Positions 22,700 through 35,587 are shown, counted from the stretch's first letter. The stretch is 64,000 nt of DNA from Acanthacorydalis orientalis (GCA_034766995.1 CM068313.1:17249512-17313511), one strand, 5' to 3'. Numbers and translations are program-made. Notes: generated from the sequence alone by a model not told the origin.

Positions 22700-24220
22700 G
22701 TACAAACGTATATATAGTTATACAACATTACTTATATTCTTTAATTTCAATTCATTTATTCCTCTTTGGTACGTTGTTCGTAACATTCATCTCTTTACAT
22801 TATTAAACGTTATATTTATTTTTGCGTAGTTAAAATATTGTACTTGAATATATTTAAGAATTTCGGTGTGTAGTTTTTTTTTGAACAGTGCTTAATGTGT
22901 GATATTTGTAATAAAATCTACATTTAAAAAATGTGCAAATTAGTCGGTTATCCATTTACAAATCGCACGAAAAAAAATTAAAATCATGTATGACCAAATT
23001 TAAAATAAACTAGAAAGTGTACAGTATTTTACTGAATTAATTAACATATTAAAGTAAATGTTTAATGTTTAATTTAACAATTTCACATGCTTATCCTAAA
23101 TATATTGCTTTGAAAGGATCAATAGTTAAAATACTCTTTCACAAAAACTGTACGATTAAAAAAATGAATCAGATAAAGCTAATCTAAAACTCTATGTTTT
23201 GGAACTTTGCAATTTTTTGATCGACTGATGTTAATGAAAACAGCTTTAAAAACTTAATTAACACACGTTTTATTATATTTGCCAGTTTTTTTTATTCTTA
23301 ATTTTTTAAATAACAAAATTTTACAGATTTGGTGTGTATATTCAAAGTTCAAGAATTTAAAAACGATCCATCATGAAATAGTTACTTTTTAAATATTTAT
23401 ATTTAGTAAACACATTCAATATACGGAAGAGTGGATTTTTTTTATTTGTAATTTACTAAAAGAATGAAGAAGTATAAATTTAATCAAAACAAGAAAATGT
23501 TGTAGAGAAGAATAGCTTTATAAATTTCTGTGTTTTCAATAAAAACGTCTAATTAGTTTACTAAAGACAATTTCCATTAACTTTTACTTATTTGATAATA
23601 TTTGCATATAAATAAATATATATTCAATCAGTTAAATAGAACTCCCGAGCCTAACTAACGCTTTAGCACTTGTCCGTTCTGAGATTTGTTATATATCAAT
23701 AACATAAAATTTTATCTATGATTAAACTATGTATAAATTTCTGTTTTTAATGATTCGAAATTAATTTTATTACAGTAATTTGTAGCTACCAATTTACTTT
23801 ATAACAAAAATCTAACACAGATTTGTGTGTACACTAAAGCTATGATGTTATTGGTATCTCAATACACAAAACAACAATCAAAAGTGATCAACAATCAATT
23901 AATGAAAAAATGTAATCAAATTTTTTATAGTTCATGTGAAACCGAAAAATTCATTTGTAAAATCGATATATTGTAACTACAAAAACTGAATAAAAACATT
24001 CTATTAATTATTATTTTTTAATAAAATTTTCTTGCACTTCTTTCATTTTCATACATGATTTAATTATCTATATACTTTATATATTATATATTGAAAAGTA
24101 TATAAAAACCATGAACTAAAACAAAACACTTCCTCAACAAATAATTCTATTTACATTTCTAAACCACGAACGTGTAATCAAAAATTATAAACATCATAAA
24201 ACATATTACTTTATAGGTTT
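22700..24220. other. AT-rich desert
   Basis: No gene or dispersed repeat recognised. Confidence 0.55.
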
Positions 24221-24510
24221 TTGTACCATAAAGCGTGCACAATAAAAAAATTAAATTTTAATTACATTCAACACAACGTCGTAAAAATAAATCATAAAAA
24301 TTGCCCGTTAAAAAACAATTTCGATAAATTTAGATACCGTTTGATGACTCTTAAATATTTGTTGTACGATTATGCTTGGAACGGTGAAATATACGATCGA
24401 AAGAAACGTCAGGATTATTTATATAATTACCAGCAATTTTTGATTATTAATCCATTATATGTTCCATGAATTCATTAAATTTGAACGACGTCGACACTAA
24501 AGACCACATA
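24200..24510 (+). other. 82-codon frame of unknown status
   Basis: The plus frame 24221-24469 has a mixed, non-repetitive composition (including NGEIYDRKKRQDYLYNYQQF) that looks a little less AT-driven than other frames here. There is no recognisable domain, promoter or splice site, and no relative in the window. It may be chance, a small exon or a non-coding block. Confidence 0.2.
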
Positions 24511-24663
24511 ATTAAATTCAATAAGAGAGCTTACAAATATCAATTTATTATTTTTATGTTATAAGATGATTCTGAACGAAAAATCTTTTCAATATTATAT
24601 TTATACACACGTATTTTGCATTACATTTATTATTAAAAAAATATTTCTTTTAAAATTAATTAC

Positions 24664-24692
24664 ATTTATATATATATACACACACACATATA

Positions 24693-24732
<40 letters not shown>

Positions 24733-24755
24733 TATATATTTATATATATATATAT

Positions 24756-24786
<31 letters not shown>
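24664..24786. repeat. Compound (TA)n/(CA)n microsatellite, about 120 bp
   Basis: Alternating TA and CACA blocks, including two near copies of CACACA(C)ATATATATTTATA, then CATA units. Confidence 0.95.
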
Positions 24787-25232
24787 ATAAAAATGATCAA
24801 AACTTTAAAGTCAAATTCCATACACAAACCACTACCTATTTATAAACTAAAAATATATTTCATATTTAAAAAATTAAAACACCAATTTATTATTAAAACC
24901 ATAACATTATTCTTGATTCTATATTAAAAAACATAGCGGTCGTATATAACAAAATGAATCATTATTTATGAAAATAATTAAAAAGGTATTTCGATAAAAA
25001 TAACTAAAATGTTTCGCAATTAATCTATATTACCTAATAAATTTTCTTCGTGAGTTGCTTTTATATATTTTTTAATTTTAAAATTACATTAAATAAAAAT
25101 TTTAATATTAATTTCAATACTCTATATTATAAAAATAATATTATATTTTTTTAGAATTCTATTTTAAGAAAGAACTGTACAACTTTTAAACAAATATTCG
25201 TATTTAATTGAACTTATGTATTTTATCAAAAA

Positions 25233-25235
<3 letters not shown>
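24787..25235. other. AT-rich spacer
   Basis: Nothing seen. Confidence 0.6.

Positions 25236-25265
<30 letters not shown>
25236..25265. repeat. (TA)n microsatellite, left of the MITE
   Basis: TA array ending at the MITE's 5' terminal repeat. Confidence 0.95.
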
Positions 25266-25270
<5 letters not shown>

Positions 25271-25508
25271 TTAGTAGGAAATTAATTGCGGTTTTGTTCT
25301 ACTTTTAACCTTAATTTTTTTTCAATGAAAAAAATCATCATTTCATCGTATTCATGTTAATATAATTTAAGGTGCGTTTTTTGGTGTGTATTTTACTAAC
25401 ATCGAATTTAATTTTATTAATAGTTTTTCTTCAAAATGGGCTATTGAATTAAAGATGGATGGAAGTAAATAAGAGCAATAAACCGAAATTATTTTTCTAC
25501 GAACCTAA
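25266..25508 (+). mobile_element. 243-bp mariner family A MITE
   Basis: The 5' end is TTAGATTAGTAGGAAATTAA and the 3' end is complementary to TTAGGTTCGTAGAAAAATAA, so it is bounded by inverted repeats of family A. The interior keeps the family leader (ATTCATGTTAATATAATTT and the ATTGAATTAAAGATGGA block just upstream of the transposase start) and is then cut directly to the 3' terminal repeat. It encodes no transposase. (TA)n lies on both sides (25236-25265 and 25516-25550), so it appears to have inserted into a TA array. Confidence 0.9.
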
Positions 25509-25514
25509 TATATG

Positions 25515-25515
<1 letters not shown>

Positions 25516-25554
<39 letters not shown>

Positions 25555-25575
25555 GTGTGTGTATGTGTGTATAAT
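25516..25575. repeat. (TA)n(TG)n microsatellite, right of the MITE
   Basis: TA array passing into TG units. Confidence 0.95.
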
Positions 25576-25699
25576 AGATGTGAAAGATAATTTGGTGCCT
25601 TTAAATTGAACCTATCATAACTGTGTTTTAAATTAATGTAGTATATTTTCTCGTTGTGTAAGGGTTTGGATTGCCAACCTTAACATTTAAAAACTTAAT

Positions 25700-26050
25700 A
25701 TATATCTTATTCAATTAGTTGTCATAACCTTACAAACAATAGTGAACACGATGTGGTCCGAAAATCACCATATTGGGTATTGCAACTTTTCATATTTAAG
25801 CTGCGGGAATAATTTGTCCAGCAAGGGAAGGTGTTGTGACACAAAAAACATGCAAAAAATCCTTAAAGAGTAAAGAAGCCTGAAAATGCATTACAGCTTC
25901 ATCGGCCCAAATCCTCCATCTTTTTTTTGACAAATGATTCGTCAGTTACCGGATAAACAGTTACCTCGATAAAGTTATACAAAATATTGGGGGATATTAT
26001 AAAGATAGAAATGTATGGCACTTTTCCATAAACATTCATTTTCTATAAAA
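25700..26050. other. Moderate-GC patch, unidentified (possible old transposon)
   Basis: Complex DNA at 25740-25990, including TGTGGTCCGAAAATCACC and GCATTACAGCTTCATCGGCC. The minus strand has a short run reading KKRWRIWADEAVMHFQASL that hints at a decayed protein, but I cannot name a family. Confidence 0.25.
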
Positions 26051-26074
26051 AAGCTTCTACTTAATTTGTACACT

Positions 26075-26180
26075 TAACATATATATATATATTTATATAT
26101 ATATGTGTGTGTGTGTGTGTATGTATATATATATATATATGTGTGTATGTGCGTGCGTGCTTGTGTATGTGTGTATATAA
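26075..26180. repeat. (TA)n/(TG)n compound microsatellite, about 105 bp
   Basis: TA, TG, TA, then TGTG/TGCG units. Confidence 0.95.
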
Positions 26181-28055
26181 TATAAATAAGAAAAATACTT
26201 TTCGGATATGAATAAATCATAATTTGAATTATTCATGGGTTATTTTTAATTTTAAATGTACTTTTCGCACGTACAATGTAAATAAAACTTGAAAAATCAC
26301 ATGAATTTTAGTAGATTTTAATTATTGATATATGGACTTCTTAAGAAATTACTTAAACTCTCTTTAATTATTCAAGGAAATTATATGTATTAATGATGTT
26401 TATTTTTATCGTAGCACCTTTTTGTGTTTTTCAATTAAAATTATTGATTTGTTTTTATTATTAATGTACAAGATATTTTTGACCTGTTATACGAATACAA
26501 AAAAAGAACAAATAATAAAAAAGGTTTAAAATATAATGAAACAAATATTTAATTAAATATAAACAATGGATGAATGCAATCTGAGAAATATTTACGATTT
26601 TTTTAACATTATTCCGTTTAAATTTGAATTCATGAATATTAATCGAATTGGAATTTATGAATGTTAACATTTTCTTTACGTTTAAGAAGTTTTTGATGAA
26701 AACATGTTTTGTTTTAATCTTATAAAACAATCAAATGTTTTTTAATGTAATATTAAATATTAAAAAAATATTCTTTATGTATATGCCAAACGTATATTAT
26801 AATAACACTATTATATAAATAAATATAATAATTTGATTATTAAAAAAAATCTCTTTTTCCGATCAACAATATATGCCATTTGAACACCAATGATAGCACA
26901 TTCTGTTTTTAGTGGTTTCACAAACTACGTCTCATTTACATATGACCCAAATTTTAAGAAAAAAGAAAGTTTCTATGTCTTCTTCAGACAGGAGCAAACT
27001 TTTATCATATATATGGTTATTTAAAAATACCATTCAAACTGATATAAAAGTTAACAGGCATCGATACTTGTAAATTTAATTCCAATACCTTACGAAATCT
27101 CAGAAGTATGACAAAAAATTGAACCGAAAAGCATCTGCAGCAATCGATTCAATAATAAAGTTTTTTTTATGAGACCGCCTTCACCTAATCATATTAGGTT
27201 TTTTTTGTGTTTGATATTGATCTTTGCGGGAAATTTAAACATAAATGATTTATATTTTTCCTACACGTATTATAATAAATAAAATAGAACATTTTATTAC
27301 AGAGAAAAAATATATATTTTTTTTTAATTTGTTTCTTATGCAGTGTTATTTAAATTAAGTTAAAATCGTATTATTGCTCGTATCGATAAGTTTTGTGTTA
27401 TTATTATTAAATCATTATATATTTGATGTTTATCTTTCATAAACCTTTCGCACATACTACAAGTTAATGGCTTGATTTTCCTTGAGATTTTGTTAATGTA
27501 TTTTTAACTATATCATAAAATATCTGTATAAATTATTGATCAAAAAGAAATCATTTTCTTTTTTTAATGACTGAATAAAAGTTACCATATATTATAAATA
27601 TTAAAAATTTCTCTGTATTCTGACTAAAAATTATTTTTTATAAAATGAAAAGAAATTTAACCATAATATTTACTATTCATTCGAAATTTTATTTGACGTT
27701 CTTAAGGAATTATTATGAAAAACAATTGACTTTATAAAAATCACATATGACCTACAAAAACTCATTTCACACACAAAGACCTTTTTAATCTTGAAGGGAT
27801 ATTTTTATTATAATATGCGAATTACTTTGTAAAGTAAATTACTATTATATTTTGGATATTATATTTAAATCTGAGTTTAATACGTACATGAATTGTATAT
27901 ATATATATATATATACACAAAGAGAGAATGAGTTATTCTTTCTATTAAAATCGAGTAATTCTGAGATTGTACTATTCATCCATATAATTTCATATTAGAT
28001 ATTATACACGATAAATGTAACTTGAAGCATTCACAAAATTCGTCGAAATTCCATA
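26181..28055. other. AT-rich desert
   Basis: Includes an 89-codon minus frame (26461-26730) of A/T-driven composition that I do not credit. A small patch at 26870-27000 is more complex but unassigned. Confidence 0.55.
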
Positions 28056-28500
28056 ATTAAAGTACGTGGTGAAATTTAAGATACGCCAACATAACAATAA
28101 ACGATAAAAACGCATAGAAAGTTAAAGTGGCATATAAATTAGGGCCGTGTGAAAGAATAGCATCTCGCGCAATGAATACCAAGAGTCATACAAAGTTGTG
28201 GCAACCCATAACACTTTGTAAGTGTGCAGTGTTTACAAAATTAATATCGTGTTTTAGGTAAAAGCATCCGGACGATAATAAATTTGAACAAGTTTTGAGA
28301 CCGTGTGTCTGCTGCCGGAGTTTGTGCGACCCCTGCATTAAAGTATATTTTCCGGTTTCAAAAACTTTACAGATTTTTTTATGACTCAATTTCATAAGTC
28401 GGGCGTTTTAGAAGGCCGTTTGCACGCTCGTAATAAACAGTTTCATTAATTATATTAGCGTTGGTTGATATCAAACGCAACGGACCCCTGTATCAGATTA
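28056..28500. other. CpG-containing islet, unassigned
   Basis: Complex DNA with several CpGs and a 69-codon minus frame (28186-28395) that I do not recognise. No TATA box or splice pair convincingly placed. Could be regulatory or an old element. Confidence 0.3.
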
Positions 28501-29338
28501 ACTTTTTTCACTGATGCATTAAGTTTCCTTTTTTAATTTTTCATTATATTTATGAGTTTTTTTTTCTTCAAAAATATACTTATACTCGCCTGTCTATTTT
28601 TAACATATTCATTCCGTTATATTTAAAGTAACTGATGTTGCATAATGAAAGAATATTGCATTAATATATCTATGAAAATATATACGAAATATGAAACGTG
28701 AGTACCAAATGTGTATAATTTAATATTTAAATTTGAATATGACTTGTATTTTCCACAAAAACTCATTTAAATTTAATAATTATTCTGTCCTGAATATGTC
28801 AAGGTAATAACATTGTTTATAATTTAAATAAATACTTATAATAACTCACATAAATGTAACCATATTATAATTGATTAGAGTAATCAAAATAAATGTTATA
28901 TTTAATTTTTTTTAATAAACATCAAGGATTTTAATTCTGATAAAATGTCCTAATTCGCGTTTTATTCAGACTATAATCATGTTTTTTTAATAATTAACAG
29001 TATATACTTTATACGATACAGAATATTAACATTTAATATGCAATTAGAATTTTCATTGCATTACTATTTTTATACATAGAAATAAGATTATCATTTATTT
29101 AAAAAAATTAAACAAAGTTTCAATGAAAAAATTTAATATTCATAACTATTAACTATATACTATTTATTTTTTATAAAAAATATAAACATGGTTATTCTGT
29201 AACAACTTTTTTGCACACATTTATTATTTTATTTTAACATATTAACTCATTTTTTTACTAGACTCCATTTTTTTATAAAAAATAATGTATTTAAAAAATA
29301 TATCTTATAAAAATTAATTAAAACTGTATAATTTTTAC

Positions 29339-29372
<34 letters not shown>

Positions 29373-30520
29373 ACTCATATTTCTATAATAAAAAAAATAT
29401 ATATTAATCTTAAATTTCCTTTTAAGTATGATTTCCCCAGGATCAAAATTTCTGAAACTTGTAATTACCAAGATAGTAGAATTTCTTTTATAGAAAAACA
29501 GCATATATTAGAGATATGGTACTAGAAGAAAATCATGATATTTCCTTAGTTATACATTATTATTTATGCACACATTTCAATGTATATTTACGTCATATGT
29601 TTATTTTAATTATTATGTTTTTTTGACATTCAAACAAATAACTTATACATCATCAAATATATTATCATTTAACGTCCGAAAAGAAAATAAAATTAATTCA
29701 ATTTTTTTCAATGCAAAATTAATATGACAGTTATATTTTGTAATTAGGATATTTTAACTAGTAACTTAATTGTTTTACTAATCAATTATCATATTTTTAA
29801 AAATGAAATAGAATTATAACTAACGGGTTATTTATTATTATTTATTGTTGTGAATAATACAACCTGTGTCTATACTATTTTTATATACTTTCATAACTAT
29901 AAAACCATTCGATTATTTTATAGAATAGATACTCGGTATATGGTATATATCTATAAATATGATTAATAAAAAAGAAATAAAGAGAGAAACGTCTATCTAA
30001 TTTATCTGTACCATAATACTCTGAAGACGATGGGATTTTCATCAAAATGCACTTAAAAATCAATAAAAAATGACCAATAATACCAATAATATATTAAACA
30101 TTTTTAATCAGAATTTTTTGTGCAACTTGTTGGATAAAAAATCAAATTATTTGTGAAAGTGAGTTGAAACACAGTGTCAGAACTGTATTGTGAAAGAAAT
30201 TCAGGATAATAATTTATATTAATTTGAAATTTCATTTGAAATATCTAAATATTAGACAAATATACAAAAATAAATATAAAATAATGTAGAATATAAGAAA
30301 AGTATAAAATATGTATTTTTCTACATAAATATTTGATGAACACACAACATTCATGTATTATTATATTTCGTTGTTGGTAATTTCGCAATTTATATTATAT
30401 TGTCAATATTCAGCTAGACATCATTAAGTTCAAAAAGAATATTTTACATATTTATGATAAATAAACAAAGAGAATAATAAAACCCGAATGCATCTAAAGC
30501 ACAATAATAGACATAGATAG
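28501..30520. other. AT-rich desert
   Basis: A (TA)n(GA)n array lies at 29339-29372. No gene seen. Confidence 0.6.
29339..29372. repeat. (TA)n(GA)n compound microsatellite
   Basis: TA units followed by about nine GA units. Confidence 0.95.
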
Positions 30521-30524
30521 AATT

Positions 30525-30896
30525 TTAACACGTAGGATGCCAGACCAATTTTACATGACTTGCCTAAGGTGTCGCAAAGAATTTTTTGTTATGCGGTGTA
30601 CATTGTGATAAAATATAATATATAACAGTTTAAATGAACTGCATTATCATGTTTTATGCATTTATCTTAGTAGGGGTCAGCGTTTTTTCGATGACGCTTC
30701 GATGTTTTATGATACATTAGCTTTTTTACAACATTGTAATAACAATAATAATAGTGAAAATTTTAGAAGTGTTGCCATTTACTTGAATTATGTGTTTTTA
30801 CTAATGTTGCCATCGCCAGTCACCGATGACCCCCACGGCGTTATGAGCAAGTTGAGTACTGGTAACCGGCGACTCCCACGGCATTCAATGTGTTAA
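30525..30896. mobile_element. PiggyBac-like MITE bounded by TTAA
   Basis: TTAA at 30525-30528 and 30893-30896 flank a 364-bp body with ends CACGTAGGATGCC (left) and CACATTGAATGCC (right, on the complement), 10 of 13 matching. TTAA target duplication with short terminal repeats is the signature of the piggyBac superfamily. The right subterminal region has two related GC-rich segments, CACCGATGACCCCCACGGCG (30819-30840) and AACCGGCGACTCCCACGGCA (about 30864-30883). No transposase is encoded; the 64-codon frame inside has no similarity I know. Internal GC contrasts with the flanks. Confidence 0.65.
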
Positions 30897-31385
30897 AATG
30901 TCAGTTTATAAACGGTATTTTCTTATTATAGTCGTATATATAATTCTAAAATTAAAAAAAAATAACGTAGTGACTTCCACTTGAATATTGATGATTAATA
31001 GTCGTTTGCAAATATATTTAGGGATATGAACTGAAATGTTAATATTTTTCGTCAAAAATAAATAATCATGTCTTACTGGAATTAAATGTTCAGTGAAATC
31101 CAATCAACTTAAATGCGAAATAAAATTTAATAAATAAGTATAAAATAAATAATTTTATGTTTATGAAAATAATACGAAATTGTGAGACGAATACAAAATT
31201 AATTTTTACATTGGATTTTAATTAATTACTAATTCAGTACACATCAAAGTTTAATACAAAACATTAAGAAAGAAACAGTAAATTGATGAAGATATATTAA
31301 AATAATTACAGGTAAAATGTGCTCGAATAATTTCGAGACGAGTTCACACATAAAAATAGCCTGCCTTTAAATATTAACTTCACAA
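30897..31385. other. AT-rich spacer
   Basis: Nothing seen. Confidence 0.55.
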
Positions 31386-31700
31386 CTCACAATGTATAAT
31401 TGTTGAGCGCTATGAAGTAATACCGTGTCGTCACTGTTCCGTCTATTCAGAATGTTTTATTCTCAGATCGCTTCTATACGTGTATATTGTATTTGTGCGG
31501 ATGGAAGTGTTTCCTTTCAGTAGACGATGGCGTAGCATGCATGAGAGGTCTACAATGGCGCTTCCTATCTCGCCTGTCTGTCCTACTTCTTGTCTCTTTG
31601 TTCCTGACATTGCGTAAAAGCATAGCTCCGCGTTTAAAACATTGAATTCCAAATGTGAATCGTTCTAAAGAATCGAGCTTCGCGCACATCTATTATGATT
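31386..31700. other. GC-rich islet, possible non-coding exon or promoter
   Basis: Dense complex sequence with CpGs at 31410-31690. Two overlapping minus frames (31443-31652, 69 aa; 31474-31689, 71 aa) arise from it, one Arg/Lys-rich, neither with a recognisable domain. No TATA box or clear splice pair seen. Sharp edges to AT-rich DNA on both sides. Confidence 0.35.
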
Positions 31701-31956
31701 TCATAAATATTTAAATTACTCTAATTTAATTTTTTTAACGTTTCCCAAAAAAAGTATATATTCGTGATTACCGAAAAGTTTTAAATTTATTTAAATATTA
31801 TTTTTAAGCTTAACTTGTCATCATTTAAATAAACAGAAGGAGGTATTGATTCATGATAATTGGTACAATTCTATTTAAATTTATGTATATTCAAAAAGTA
31901 AATATCAATTTTATTTTACATGAGTCTTATAAATTATTTGTTTATTTAATTAGCAC

Positions 31957-31958
<2 letters not shown>

Positions 31959-31996
<38 letters not shown>

Positions 31997-32021
31997 GAGT
32001 ATATATATATATATATATATA
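31959..32021. repeat. (TA)n microsatellite
   Basis: TA array interrupted once by CGAG. Confidence 0.97.
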
Positions 32022-32294
32022 AATTCCAAATGACGAAATTGTTTTAGCTTCAATCCGTATTAAAGTAAATTATAATACAATACTTTAAAATAACTTACTC
32101 AATAATGAATTTTAATTTACTAAACCATACATTTTTGGAAGAAAGTATATTATGAGTAATAATTTTGTAAATAAAATTTTATTTTTTATAAAGTAGAATA
32201 TATACTGTGTACAAATCTAAATGAAATATATTTTCAAATACAAATTTCCCTTGTTTGTCAGATATAAAAATGTACACTTTGAGAAACAAAATTT

Positions 32295-32300
<6 letters not shown>

Positions 32301-32344
<44 letters not shown>

Positions 32345-32358
32345 TTATGTGTGTGTAT
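32301..32358. repeat. (TA)n(TG)n compound microsatellite
   Basis: TA array passing into TG units. Confidence 0.95.
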
Positions 32359-32399
32359 AAAAATCAAACATTTTAATTTTTCGATATATTTGAAACATG

Positions 32400-32770
32400 T
32401 GAATCTTTCAGAACTCTGCCTGCAATTGTATCGGATGGATTGAGTAGTCTGAAGCAATTGTTGTCGATCTTAAGCCCCGGTAAAGGAGGAAGGTTGGAAT
32501 ATAAGGTTAGCACCTTACCTTCCATAAAAACAGAAGATGCTCATAGAAATCACAAGATACTTCAGAACTATAACTACGTGAATAGGATAAGAGTGTCTTG
32601 CCCGCGTTTGTAAAAATGGAATTCGGGAAAGATTACCTGGACGACCGCACAAGAGATAGGCGCAGAGCTGGCAATCCTCATTCACCAAGCTCTAGTAAGG
32701 AGCACAGTAACAGAAAAACTCTCATAGCAAGAAGAAGAAGAGAAGAAAAAGTGAAACTTTCAGATATGTC
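32400..32770 (+). repeat. Unclassified GC-rich repeat-like segment with hairpin and A/G-rich tail
   Basis: Starts abruptly after AT-rich DNA. It contains TTAAGCCCCGGTAAAGGAGG, a hairpin (GGAAGG 32488-32493, TAAGGT 32502-32507, ACCTTA 32512-32517, CCTTCC 32518-32523) and ends in an AGAAGAAGAAGAGAAG tail (about 32731-32746). A stretch of about 40 codons is open (around 32613-32730) but not recognised. The structure suggests a retroposon fragment, possibly a LINE leader or SINE; family unknown. Confidence 0.4.
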
Positions 32771-32834
32771 ATAAAAAAAAATTTAAAATATTTCACTCCA
32801 TATCACTAAAAATGTCTAAAAGATAAAGTCTGTG

Positions 32835-32950
32835 TCTATCAGGTTGCGTGAAAAGTACCCTTCATTTAATATAATTTTTTGTATGTTAGAATGGAATAAA
32901 TAGGTTTTTTGAGTTTAGATGGCATTATTTCTCTACCACATTCTTCACAT
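32835..32950 (+). other. Possible terminal fragment of another mariner-like element
   Basis: TCAGGTTGCGTGAAAAGTAC (32840-32859) has the look of the terminal repeat of some mariner-like families, which commonly start with a GGTTG(C)G..AAAAGT pattern. No opposite end or transposase was found. Confidence 0.2.
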
Positions 32951-33419
32951 CATACATTTAAATTTTTTCTTCAATCAAAATAATTATAAAAACAATATAA
33001 AATAATATATATATATATATATATATTGTATATTAAACAAAATTTTTGCTCTTAAAATTAAATAAATATCAATAAATGACAATGAAACTATTAATAAGAA
33101 AAGAATAATACTACAATAATTTGAATTAAAATTCTGAAAAGTAACTTTTTGTAATAGTATTTTGAATAAAACCGTCTTTATAAATTTCACATTCAAAATC
33201 AATTTCAAAACATACTAAAATAAATTACCGTTAAGCCCTTGTTGCCATTTATAAATTGTTTCGTAAAACAGTTTGAAAAATATACAATTTATTCCGTAAT
33301 CAAAAATAATTACAATTTGACGAAAATAACATCAGAATTAATAAATTCTACGTTGGAGTACCTTTTATTAATAATTAATTAATACGGGAAAACTTACATA
33401 AATCCATACACTGTATAAC

Positions 33420-33830
33420 TTTTTTTAGAAACACGCTTGCATTTGTCATAAATATACCTGATTAATAATTTTCATTAAAGACCCAAAATCCGCAAACAGT
33501 TAACAACGATTACTAATATAAATCAATTAGAGGATTAAAGCCAGCACGGGAACGAAATAAATCACAACCAATTAAAATTATTCTCAACGGAATTCTCAAA
33601 CCACAGGTTCATAAATATGTGTATTGATTTGGAAACGGGAGAGGAAAGATATAGGTTATCCAATTTCCGTAAAATATTTTTCACGTAAAAACAATGTTTG
33701 TACGAGAATCTGTCTTCGTTCCGTTTCGATAATAATGACATTTATAGCGTATTTCAATGTATTCAATCTCGCACGCCATTATTTTCAAATAAATTATACA
33801 CACCAATGAAATAAGGATATCATATTGAAT
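33420..33830. other. Possible conserved non-coding element
   Basis: About 400 bases of non-repetitive DNA with homeobox-type sites: ATTAATAATTTTCATTAAAG, CAATTAGAGGATTAAAGCC (TAAT core next to a bicoid/Otx-like GGATTA) and ACCAATTAAAATTATT. No long coding frame (61 codons at 33624-33809, unrecognised). Enhancer-like by composition only. Confidence 0.35.
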
Positions 33831-33949
33831 TTATGACTACTAATAATTATAATTTAATCGGATAACTTATTACTCTCACATGTTTTCTTCATATTTTGTA
33901 TTTGGCGACATGCAAATACACGCGCACATTATATATATATATATATATG

Positions 33950-34950
33950 AATAATTATCTTTTTTGATAAACTGTCCGACAAATAAATTTCACTACTAAT
34001 AATGCATTTGATACGTTCCTTTCAAATAAAATTAAAATCCGTAATTAACTGTTTCTTAACAAATATTTTTCTTGAAAACATTATTAATTAATATTAACTT
34101 AAACAAATGATTTTACATATTTTGTAATATTTCTAAATAAATCTGAAAATAAAATCGTTTTTCTGAAAATATTCTTTGAAAAAAAATTTAGTGATGAAAA
34201 GAATTTGTTTTTAATTCCAAAATAAACATTTTTATTATATGCTTTTTAGTTAAATTAGAAATTTAGAATAAAAAATATTAAATTTGCTCGATAATAAATT
34301 CCTGGAAGTAATTATGTAATTTAAAAAAGTATCGTTTTAATTATTTTATTCCATATGAAATTAATTTGATGGTTTGTTAATTATTCTCAAAAATTAAATT
34401 CATCCAGTCAATCACAATTATATGTATCTGTGGTATGTTACACATTGAAAAAAAAATATTTCAGAATTTATTTCTTTATAAAAATATATAATTCATATTA
34501 CTCTAATAAAATTCAGTGCAGATAAAATAATTTTCACTGAAGAGGAAAGATACAAGGAACAAGTTGTATCTCTTGAATCAAAAATCGAAAACAGCATGTT
34601 TATATAAACATTTTTGTTCATTTTATAAATACTTTAATCTATAAACTTAATTACAAAACACCGTAATCCATAACAAACAACCTTTATTAAAAATATTAAA
34701 AACAATAATTTCATCTAAAACTAATGAAAATTCTAATTAAATATCAAATAAAGTGTCCCTGAATAATTTTCATATTTTATTATCTGTTTACATGAAAAAA
34801 TAAAAACTTCATTTCATAAAGTGGCTAATATTAATTAATTTAATTCTATTTAATGAAATATTTTCTCGAGCACTGAACAGTTTATCTAAGTAATTTATAC
34901 GTGTAGTTAATGTATAAAAAAACAACAAAATAGTTTCTTTCGATTCTAAA
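33950..34950. other. AT-rich desert
   Basis: Nothing seen. Confidence 0.6.
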
Positions 34951-34959
34951 GTAGAAGAG

Positions 34960-35190
34960 AGATAGTAGTAAGTTAAAAGTCAAGGCAATTTCATAAGACG
35001 CACAAGATGGTACAAATGAGCCTTAATAAACGTTTTGTAGTAATGTCACAAAGGACAGATTGGTCCATGGGGACAATAAGACATTCGCTTTTGACTAATG
35101 AAACATTAGTTACATAATGCAACGTAGTTTAAATGGCACATTTTACATAATAATTCATTAGTTTGACACAGGCTTAATATATTCTTAGCT
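34960..35190. other. Possible conserved non-coding element with Sox-like sites
   Basis: Complex block with ACAAAGG and GACAATAAG (Sox/TCF-like), TTAATAAACG and repeated CATTAG cores, with no reading frame. The contrast with the flanks suggests selection or an old insertion. Confidence 0.35.
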
Positions 35191-35587
35191 GGATGATATT
35201 ATTTTCTTTTATTTTTGTTTAATAGTTTTTGATTAACTACGGGCATTATGATTTCGCACAGAGATAAAAAAAACTATTCTACAAATGAACCTATATTTCA
35301 AATTGATTCGTTTATGAAACTGGTTTAGTAAATTATAATAAAGGTATTTAAGAGTATTTCTTACATAAATTCACATCTGGAAAACGTACAGCTTAGTGAA
35401 TACTTAGTGAAGCTACTATTTTTTTATAATACTAATAGCATTTATTAAAGTAATTGACTCGTCTTTTAACCAAACTATTTCAAATACGTGTTTAGTTATA
35501 AATGTAACATGACTTGCTATATTGAACGAACTAAATACAAAAATAAATATACAAACTTGCTTTATTAGACATACAGTTTCTTCTATG

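Noticed and set aside
26461..26730. 89-codon minus-strand frame
   Set aside because: Composition is dominated by Ile, Phe, Lys and Asn as expected from AT-rich chance; no domain, start context or splice support.
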